Below are positions 32,057-37,381 of a DNA stretch of 37,381 bases, piece after piece. Each line of letters opens with the position of its first letter. The stretch's first letter is position 1. Below the pieces are notes generated by a model that saw only the letters and a list, made by a program, of their open reading frames with translations, was not told the origin of the DNA and did no database searches. Origin of the DNA: an uncultured Actinomycetes bacterium (GTDB taxonomy: Bacteria; Actinomycetota; Actinomycetes; Nanopelagicales; Nanopelagicaceae); the NCBI GenBank assembly GCA_903921405.1, contig CAIXPV010000167.1, positions 1 to 37,381 on the forward strand. Reading direction: 5' to 3'. The position numbers and the translations under genes are program-made.

Positions 32057-33234
32057 TCTTCTATAACTTCGCGGGGAATTCCTAGTAGATAGAGAACTGA
32101 CTCAAGATTGCAATCGCTGAGTGAACTATCGGCAGCAGCTTTAAGGGCAGGTTTTGCATTAAAAGCTATACCGAGGCCAGCTGCCGCAATCATGTCGAGG
32201 TCATTTGCACCATCACCAATTGCAACAGTCTGTTCCATAGTCAACGATTCAAGTCCAGCGAACTCTCGAAGTGCATCTGCCTTTGCCGCTCTATCAATGA
32301 TTGGTCCGATTACCTGTCCAGTCAACACCCCATCTACAATCTCTAACGTGTTGGCTTTATAATGTTTAATTTCTAAATCCGCTAGTAATGGCGCAATTAC
32401 GTTGATGAAACCACCAGATACAACTGAAACACTGTGACCGAGTCTGTGCAGAGTGTGAACAAGAGTCTTTGCACCAGGTGTCAATGAGATCTCACTTTGG
32501 ACATCTGTTATTGCAGACTCGGATAAACCCTTAAGGAGTAACACTCTGGCTTTGAGCGATTGCGAAAAATCTAAATCTCCACGCATGGCAGAGTCAGTAA
32601 TCTCTTTTACTTGATCGCCAACACCGGCTTTTATTGCTAGCAAGTCAATAACTTCTTGTTGAATCAAGGTTGAATCAACGTCGAGCTGAACTAGCTTTCG
32701 AGAATAATGCACCAAGCCGCCTGGCTGTACAGCAATATCTATACTCTGCTCGGCCGATATAGAGGCAAGGGCGCTTGTGAGAGCGCTGTGATTAACATCT
32801 GAAACCACCATCTCAATCGCAGTAAGGGGGTCAGAGGCTGTCCGCGAGATCTTTTCTATATTACCGCCCAGATTATTTATCGATTCACAGATCAAGGCAA
32901 TATCGTGCGGCAGCATTTTAGAACTTATAGCGATGACACGGACTAAACCTTTTTTTGCAGCAATCGTGTCAGCAGTCGATGGTGAAAAAAGTGTTGCAAT
33001 ATCAACCCCTAACCCTTCAGCACAGGCCAGGAGATCGGCTTCGATTGCTTTCTCGTGTGCTGGATTCAGAGTAATAAGCACGGTGAGTATCAGACGACTG
33101 CTAATAACTACCTGCTCTATATCTAATACGGTGATCGAAAAAGGAGCTAACGCTAGAAATAAGGCCTGGCTAATACCGGGTTTATCCACGCCGCTAAGCA
33201 GGATTAATCCAGTGAACTGTTCTTTAGGAGTCAT
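32053..33234 (-). CDS. serB: Phosphoserine phosphatase SerB with ACT domains
   Basis: Final step of serine synthesis. The start ATG 33234 is preferred because TPKEQFTGLILLSGVDKPG aligns with the SerB2 N-terminus; an in-frame GTG at 33261 would add 9 residues. Length is 393 residues. Two ACT-like domains lie at about 9-85 and 98-172. The HAD domain has QLDVDST with D185 and D187, SVVSGGF, and AIGDGANDLDMIAAAG. This is the layout of mycobacterial SerB2, a serine-regulated enzyme. The divergent neighbour is an ABC ATPase, also adjacent to serB2 in mycobacteria. Confidence 0.95.
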   Translation of the reverse strand: MTPKEQFTGLILLSGVDKPGISQALFLALAPFSITVLDIEQVVISSRLILTVLITLNPAHEKAIEADLLACAEGLGVDIATLFSPSTADTIAAKKGLVRVIAISSKMLPHDIALICESINNLGGNIEKISRTASDPLTAIEMVVSDVNHSALTSALASISAEQSIDIAVQPGGLVHYSRKLVQLDVDSTLIQQEVIDLLAIKAGVGDQVKEITDSAMRGDLDFSQSLKARVLLLKGLSESAITDVQSEISLTPGAKTLVHTLHRLGHSVSVVSGGFINVIAPLLADLEIKHYKANTLEIVDGVLTGQVIGPIIDRAAKADALREFAGLESLTMEQTVAIGDGANDLDMIAAAGLGIAFNAKPALKAAADSSLSDCNLESVLYLLGIPREVIED

Positions 33235-33306
33235 AAGACTGGGGAGTTTATCGCGAATCACTGGGCATATTTAGGCAAAATCGCCTCACGCAAAGCAACT
33301 ACCCAG

Positions 33307-33312
33307 TATCTT
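33307..33312 (+). promoter_or_regulatory. Candidate -10 element upstream of ABC ATPase gene
   Basis: TATCTT lies 8 nt before the ATG at 33321. It directly follows the right arm of an ACTGGG/CCCAGT inverted repeat (33260-33265 and 33302-33307) that spans the serB-ABC divergent region. Confidence 0.28.
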
Positions 33313-33320
33313 CATGCCCT

Positions 33321-34112
33321 ATGACGAGTACATCTGTGTTGAACATCAGCGATGTCACTGTCTCGCGGGGTGGCAAGACGATCCTAGGACCTTTGAGTTT
33401 TGTGATTATGCCGGGGGAGCGATGGGTAATTCTTGGTCCAAATGGCGCCGGCAAATCGACCTTGCTACAGGTGTTAGGGACAAAGATATTCCCAGCTACA
33501 GGCACCGTCACCGTCTTAGGCAAACAGATGGGACGCGTAGATCTTTTTGAGCTACGTACACGTATCGGCACATGCGGTGCTCTTACTAATGAAGAGATTC
33601 CCTACTACGAAAAAGTTCGAGATGTAGTTCTAACTGCAGCCTATGCAATTTCAGGACGATGGAATGAAGTATATGATTTATGGGATGAGTCACGTGCCAT
33701 GGCCTTGCTCACGACCTTCGGCGTTCGTGAGTTAGGAGATCGTTACTACGGAACTCTCAGTGAGGGCGAACGCAAACGAGTTCAGATTGCACGGGCGCTG
33801 ATGACTGACCCGGAGTTGCTTTTGTTGGATGAGCCTGCAGGAGGATTAGATGTCGGTGGTCGCGAAGACCTTCTTCGACGATTTGCCGAATTCTCACATG
33901 ACCCACTGTCCCCAGCGACAATTTTAGTCACACACCATATTGAAGAGATCCCAGTTGGTACAACACATGCACTGTTGATCAAAGATGGCTTAGTGGCCGT
34001 CTCCGGACCAGTCTCAGCAGTTATTACATCCGAACACGTATCTGCCGTTTTTGAAACATCCATCGAGGTTTCATTTGAATCGGGTCGATTCTTTGCGCGT
34101 GCAACGTTGTAG
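33321..34112 (+). CDS. ABC transporter-type ATP-binding protein, no permease partner
   Basis: A protein of 263 residues forming a single nucleotide-binding domain. Walker A is GPNGAGKST (39-47), the ABC signature LSEGERKRVQIARAL (146-160), Walker B LLLLDEPAGGLD with D170 and E171, and the H-loop THH at 204-206. No membrane segment is present and neither neighbour is a permease. An ATPase of this kind lies next to serB2 in mycobacteria, so the pairing is old, but the function is unknown. ModF- or YtrB-like soluble roles and a distant permease partner are both possible. ung follows after 4 nt. Confidence 0.88.
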   Translation: MTSTSVLNISDVTVSRGGKTILGPLSFVIMPGERWVILGPNGAGKSTLLQVLGTKIFPATGTVTVLGKQMGRVDLFELRTRIGTCGALTNEEIPYYEKVRDVVLTAAYAISGRWNEVYDLWDESRAMALLTTFGVRELGDRYYGTLSEGERKRVQIARALMTDPELLLLDEPAGGLDVGGREDLLRRFAEFSHDPLSPATILVTHHIEEIPVGTTHALLIKDGLVAVSGPVSAVITSEHVSAVFETSIEVSFESGRFFARATL

Positions 34113-34116
34113 TTAA

Positions 34117-34752
34117 ATGTCATTGTTTCAACAAATGCATCCGCAGTGGCAGGTTGCACTAGATCACCTTAGGACCGATATCGATTCCATTGATTCAATG
34201 ATCGATCACAACAAAGTCACGCCAGAGTATTCCAATATCATGCGAGTCTTTTCTCAACCGATTAGTCGAGTTAAAGTAGTAATAATCGGTCAGGATCCAT
34301 ACCCAGGAATTGGGCAAGCTCAAGGTCTGGCTTTTTCAGTTAACTCTAGTGTGCTGCCGGCATCGCTGCGAAATATCTTCAAGGAACTCAGCGATGATTT
34401 ACAAACCCCGATACGCACACATGGAGATTTATCTGACTGGCACGATCAGGGAGTATTTCTACTTAATCGCATATTAACGACAAATCCTGGTTCATCTCTT
34501 GCGCACCAGAGCTTGGGGTGGCAGAAGATAACAAATGAAGCGGCACAAATCTTAGGTCAACTCAACGTTGTAGGTATCTTCTGGGGTAAAACGGCGCAAG
34601 AGTTAAAACACTACTTTGATCCCAGTTTAATTATTCAATCAGTACACCCAAGTCCACTCTCTGCCTATCGAGGATTCTTTGGCTCTAAACCCTTTTCGCG
34701 AACTAACTCGCTACTGATATCTAAGGGTGAAACTCAAATTATTTGGACATAG
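34117..34752 (+). CDS. ung: Uracil-DNA glycosylase (family 1)
   Basis: Excises uracil from DNA to start base-excision repair. Length is 211 residues. The water-activating aspartate is D60 in GQDPYPG (commonly GQDPYH; proline here is usual for actinobacteria). LAFSV, GVFLLNRILTT and HPSPLSAYRGFFG (H177, the leucine loop) complete the family set. ATG start 4 nt behind the ABC gene; probably one transcript. Confidence 0.96.
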   Translation: MSLFQQMHPQWQVALDHLRTDIDSIDSMIDHNKVTPEYSNIMRVFSQPISRVKVVIIGQDPYPGIGQAQGLAFSVNSSVLPASLRNIFKELSDDLQTPIRTHGDLSDWHDQGVFLLNRILTTNPGSSLAHQSLGWQKITNEAAQILGQLNVVGIFWGKTAQELKHYFDPSLIIQSVHPSPLSAYRGFFGSKPFSRTNSLLISKGETQIIWT

Positions 34753-34754
34753 TC

Positions 34755-34784
34755 ATGGCCCCGCATAAACATATGCAGGGCCAT
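34755..34784. terminator. Hairpin between convergent ung and azgA, likely bidirectional terminator
   Basis: ATGGCCC (34755-34761) pairs with GGGCCAT (34778-34784). After one C-A mismatch, GCAT pairs with ATGC, leaving the loop AAACAT. It lies in the 47-nt gap between the two gene ends. There is no T-run on either strand, so termination may be of the U-tract-independent type or the hairpin may stabilise 3' ends. Confidence 0.6.
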
Positions 34785-34799
34785 AACTATTGTAAGGAG

Positions 34800-36236
34800 T
34801 TAACCTATCCAGGCGTTAATTGGAGAAGATAGGAAATAGATCATAAATAATCCAGAAACAAGTAGAAGCAAAGGATGAATATCCTTGCGACGACCTTGTA
34901 CTAAACGAATTACAACGTGCGAAACAAATCCAGCACCAATACCCACTGAAATATTGTAGGTAAATGGCATCAGAATAATCGTTAAGAATGATGGAATTGC
35001 GATTCCGTAATCATCCCAATCAATATTCTTGATTTGTGTCATCATTAAGAAGCCTACAATCACCAACGCTGGAGTCGCTGCCTCATACGGAATAACTGCC
35101 ACAAGTGGAGCTAGGAAAGTAGTCAGTAAGAAGAGAACTCCGGTTACCACTGATGCAAGACCAGTGCGTGCTCCTTCTCCAACTCCTGCCGCTGATTCAA
35201 TGTAACTGGTATTAGATGAGATGCTTCCAGCGCCACCAGCAACGGCTGCTAATGAGTCAACTAAAAGGATGCGATCATTGTTTGGAATATCGCCATTCTT
35301 ATCAATTAAGCCAGCTTCATGACCGATGGCAGTAACTGTGCCAACAGTGTCAAAGAAGTCAGACAACATGAGAGTAAAGATAAAGAGAATTCCGGAAATC
35401 AACGAGATTCGATCAAATGAACCTAGGAGGTTGAATTGACCAAATAGACCAAAGTCAGGCTTGCCAACGATGTCGGATGGAATAGCTGGAACGTTTAGTC
35501 CCCAACCCTTCGCATTAACCGCACCTGTTGCACCATTAAAGTTCGGTCCGATTTTAAAGGCAGATTCAACGGCAATTGCGGCAACAGTTGCTGCAGCGAT
35601 TCCAATAAGAAGTGCGCCCTTGATCTTTTTTACCATCAAGGCGATTGTCAAGAAAAGACCAAATGCGAAGATGATAATTGGCCACCCAACTAATGTTCCG
35701 TTATCACCAAGGGTGACAGGAACGGGACCTGAACCGGTTTTACGTACGAAGCCGGCATCAACCAGACCAATGAGTGCGATAAATAGACCGATTCCAACTG
35801 AGATAGCAATCTTAAGTTGTGCTGGTACTGCCTTAAATACGGCAGTTCTAAATCCAGTTAAAACGAGGATGGTAATAATAAGACCTTCAATTACCACTAG
35901 ACCCATTGCATCTGCCCAAGACATCTTCGATGCGATTCCTACTGCAACGAAAGTATTGAGGCCAAGTCCTGTGGCAAGGGCTAATGGATAGTTACCAACT
36001 ACTCCCATAAGGATCGTCAGTATTCCTGCCATCAGCGCCGTCATGGCTGCAACTGCTGCCAAGTTTGGTGCATCTCCGCCGCCAAGGAACTTTCCATCGC
36101 CATCTTTTGCAAGGCCGATGATCAACGGATTAAGAGCCACGATGTATGCCATTGTGAAAAATGTGACGAAACCGCCACGAACTTCACGAGCTACGGTTGA
36201 CCCACGTTCTGTGATTTTAAAATATGAATCGAGCAT
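34800..36236 (-). CDS. AzgA-type purine (guanine/hypoxanthine/adenine) permease
   Basis: Multi-pass protein of 478 residues with about 12 membrane segments, belonging to the NCS2 superfamily, AzgA/PbuG branch (COG2252). Family blocks are FFTMAYIVALNP near the N-terminus, NYPLALATGLGLNTF, LSDFFDTVGTVTAIGHEAGL and SISSNTSYIESAAGVGEGARTG. Start at ATG 36236 because GAAAGGGA lies about 7 nt upstream and MLDSYFKITERG matches relatives; the longer frame runs into non-conserved sequence. It probably imports purine bases by proton symport; exact substrate not determinable. An imperfect hairpin (36262-36281) lies in its leader. Confidence 0.9.
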   Translation of the reverse strand: MLDSYFKITERGSTVAREVRGGFVTFFTMAYIVALNPLIIGLAKDGDGKFLGGGDAPNLAAVAAMTALMAGILTILMGVVGNYPLALATGLGLNTFVAVGIASKMSWADAMGLVVIEGLIITILVLTGFRTAVFKAVPAQLKIAISVGIGLFIALIGLVDAGFVRKTGSGPVPVTLGDNGTLVGWPIIIFAFGLFLTIALMVKKIKGALLIGIAAATVAAIAVESAFKIGPNFNGATGAVNAKGWGLNVPAIPSDIVGKPDFGLFGQFNLLGSFDRISLISGILFIFTLMLSDFFDTVGTVTAIGHEAGLIDKNGDIPNNDRILLVDSLAAVAGGAGSISSNTSYIESAAGVGEGARTGLASVVTGVLFLLTTFLAPLVAVIPYEAATPALVIVGFLMMTQIKNIDWDDYGIAIPSFLTIILMPFTYNISVGIGAGFVSHVVIRLVQGRRKDIHPLLLLVSGLFMIYFLSSPINAWIG

Positions 36237-36261
36237 GGATGATCCCTTTCTGTTTTGGTAT

Positions 36262-36281
36262 CGGGGGTGTTTACGACCCCG
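36262..36281 (-). promoter_or_regulatory. Leader hairpin upstream of purine permease gene
   Basis: CGGGG (36262-36266) pairs with CCCCG (36277-36281), with partial inner pairing, 26 nt upstream of the permease ATG on the minus strand. No purine-riboswitch core is recognisable. It could be an attenuator or simply a spacer hairpin after the YczE-like gene. Confidence 0.2.
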
Positions 36282-36336
36282 TGTACGAACATTCGGCATG
36301 TACAAAGCCGAGGGAAGATAAGTAGGAGGTTATCGG

Positions 36337-37005
36337 CTACTTAGCGGTATACCGAGACACCACACCTAGAGCGACGGCGATAGATTGCCCGATCAATCCA
36401 GCGAAAAGCAAGGTTCCAAGGCCTACATTTCCTCCTAAGAGGGCTCCTAATACGACAACGCTGCTCTCAATGGCAAATCTCACTCGGCCAACCCGAACCC
36501 CTGTGCGACGGTGAAGTGCGGTCATGAGGCCATCTCTGGGTCCTGGTCCGAGTCCACAGGTGATGTACAAACTGGTGGCAATGCCCACGGCACCTACTCC
36601 AACTAGAGAGTAGATGATCCCTACAAAGTAGTTGTGCTGTAGTGGAATCACCGAGACACCGATTTGAATTGCAACGGCAATAACAAGAATATTTGAAATT
36701 GTTCCAAAGCCAGGTTTTTCTCGCAGTGGAATCCATGCCAACAAGACAACGGTACTCAAAATTAAAGTCGACCACCCCATGGTTATGTCTGCGCGACGTG
36801 CTACTCCCTGAGCTAAAACCGACCATGGGGCATTTCCAATATTTCCTTGAATCAGCAATGAATCACCTATGCCAAAGATAAAGAGTCCGCCGAAAAGAAT
36901 CATTACTCGATTCAGTGAAAGATCCCAACGGCCATTGGCTGTCCAGGGTGTCTTAGGAACGCTCTTGTGGGGTCGGAAGAACTCCATGATCGAATTGGTA
37001 GACAT
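36337..37005 (-). CDS. YczE/YitT-like integral membrane protein
   Basis: A protein of 222 residues with five to six hydrophobic segments. Conserved-looking elements are NRVMILFGGLFIFGIGDSLLIQ, GNAPWSVLAQGVARR, GLGPGPRDGLMTALHRRTG and VRFAIESSVVVLGALLGG, which fit the YczE/YyaS membrane family. Its biochemical role is not established. The same-strand purine permease follows after 100 nt. A TAGACT element 6 nt before the ATG suggests leaderless expression, divergent from the DUF554 gene. Confidence 0.83.
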   Translation of the reverse strand: MSTNSIMEFFRPHKSVPKTPWTANGRWDLSLNRVMILFGGLFIFGIGDSLLIQGNIGNAPWSVLAQGVARRADITMGWSTLILSTVVLLAWIPLREKPGFGTISNILVIAVAIQIGVSVIPLQHNYFVGIIYSLVGVGAVGIATSLYITCGLGPGPRDGLMTALHRRTGVRVGRVRFAIESSVVVLGALLGGNVGLGTLLFAGLIGQSIAVALGVVSRYTAK

Positions 37006-37011
37006 CAGGGG

Positions 37012-37017
37012 AGTCTA
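37012..37017 (-). promoter_or_regulatory. Candidate -10 element, leaderless start of YczE-like gene
   Basis: On the minus strand TAGACT lies 6 nt before the ATG at 37005. The divergent DUF554 promoter candidate is about 40 nt away. Confidence 0.45.
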
Positions 37018-37055
37018 ACCCACTTCATGATGTTGCGCCGATAATCAAATCTGCG

Positions 37056-37061
37056 TAGCCT
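37056..37061 (+). promoter_or_regulatory. Candidate -10 element, leaderless start of DUF554 gene
   Basis: TAGCCT lies 6 nt before the ATG at 37068. TTGCGC at 37033-37038 gives a 17-nt spacer and is the best -35 candidate among the leaderless starts in this window. Confidence 0.5.
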
Positions 37062-37067
37062 GCAACA

Positions 37068-37381
37068 ATGTTTCCGGGAATTGGCACTGTAATTAATGTT
37101 GTAACGATCATCGCTGGAGCATCAATCGGTGTTTTAGTTGGCAATCGCATGTCGATCAAGACGCGCATATTGCTCACCGACGTTTTAGGACTTGTAACAC
37201 TTCTAGGAGCAGCATCTGCTCTCATGGCCATGTGGTCGTCGAGATTTAACTTAGCTTTTCCCAAAGGCTGGCCGCTGCTTGTTGTTCTTGGTTCACTTCT
37301 CATTGGAGGTCTAGCCGGATCTGCTTTGCAGTTAGAGGATAAGTTGGACACGTTGGGGGAGACTCTTCGCCGGCGTTTTAA
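37068..37381 (+). CDS. DUF554 family membrane protein (3' truncated by window edge)
   Basis: The frame opens MFPGIGTVINVVTIIAGASIG and stays open for 104 codons to the window end. GTVINV, GASIGVLVGNRM, TDVLGLVTLLGAASALM and LVVLGSLLIGGLAG match the DUF554 (YdfK/YqgA) family of polytopic membrane proteins, usually about 230 residues, of unknown function. At least three membrane segments are visible. Only the N-terminal part is present. Confidence 0.85.
   Translation, partial: MFPGIGTVINVVTIIAGASIGVLVGNRMSIKTRILLTDVLGLVTLLGAASALMAMWSSRFNLAFPKGWPLLVVLGSLLIGGLAGSALQLEDKLDTLGETLRRRF

Noticed and set aside
35461..35991. Plus-strand frame of 176 codons inside the purine permease gene
   Set aside because: It is antisense to strongly conserved permease sequence and its composition is that of a shadow frame.
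36237..36336. Purine riboswitch upstream of the permease
   Set aside because: The region is GC-rich around one hairpin and lacks the conserved purine-aptamer loop sequences.
37025..37351. Minus-strand frame of 108 codons at the right edge
   Set aside because: The plus strand encodes a clear DUF554 N-terminus with a promoter candidate; the minus frame has no family resemblance.
1..37381. Mobile elements, CRISPR arrays, tRNA/rRNA genes, toxin-antitoxin or defence genes
   Set aside because: None seen on either strand; all coding space is accounted for by conserved core genes and gaps are shorter than about 130 nt.

Overview
The window is a compact, entirely housekeeping stretch of a low-GC, streamlined actinobacterial chromosome. 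By eye G+C is a little under 50 percent. Genes are nearly back to back: many overlap by 1-4 nt, no gap exceeds about 130 nt, and GTG and TTG starts are common. Gene content and order match the actinobacterial backbone known from Streptomyces and, in pieces, Mycobacterium (alaS-ruvX-mltG-aroE-aroC-aroK-aroB-efp-nusB-bldD-pyrR-pyrBC-carAB-pyrDF-mihF-gmk-rpoZ-coaBC-metK-priA-fmt-rsmB-rpe-rib-hisE-hisG). Low GC plus extreme compaction suggests a freshwater acI-type actinobacterium (Nanopelagicales / Planktophila-like). That placement is inference; no marker RNA is present.

Layout. 1-5.3 kb: end of aspS, a DUF948 protein, alaS, ruvX, mltG. 5.3-9.8 kb: shikimate operon aroE, an A24 prepilin-type peptidase, aroC, aroK, aroB, aroQ. 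9.8-11.3 kb: efp and nusB, with a bldD-type regulator convergent to them. 11.4-21.1 kb: pyrimidine operon pyrR-pyrB-pyrC-carA-carB-pyrK-pyrD-pyrF, which holds every UMP step except pyrE, with a PyrR-type RNA hairpin just before the pyrR ribosome site. 21.1-29.4 kb: an mIHF-guanylate kinase fusion, rpoZ, coaBC, metK, a helicase-degenerate priA, def, fmt, rsmB. 29.4-32.1 kb: rpe, an FMN riboswitch controlling a RibM/PnuC-type transporter, hisE, hisG. 32.1-37.4 kb: serB (minus), an orphan ABC ATPase, ung, an AzgA-type purine permease (minus), a YczE-like membrane protein (minus), and the start of a DUF554 membrane protein.

The genes serve aromatic amino acid, pyrimidine, histidine and serine synthesis, translation initiation and termination chemistry, and nutrient uptake (flavin, purine). 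Transcription and translation signals are unusual in their economy. At least nine genes have a TANNNT hexamer exactly 6 nt before the start codon, with two more at 7 nt, the arrangement expected for leaderless mRNAs. In two cases the hexamer starts with the stop codon of the previous gene.

I found no mobile element, CRISPR array, tRNA, rRNA or defence system, and no multi-gene system of unknown type. The points most worth a second look are the mIHF-GMK fusion, the leaderless promoter pattern, the PyrR hairpin, the retained c-di-GMP signature in BldD, and the riboswitch-transporter pair where Streptomyces has a riboflavin biosynthesis cluster.
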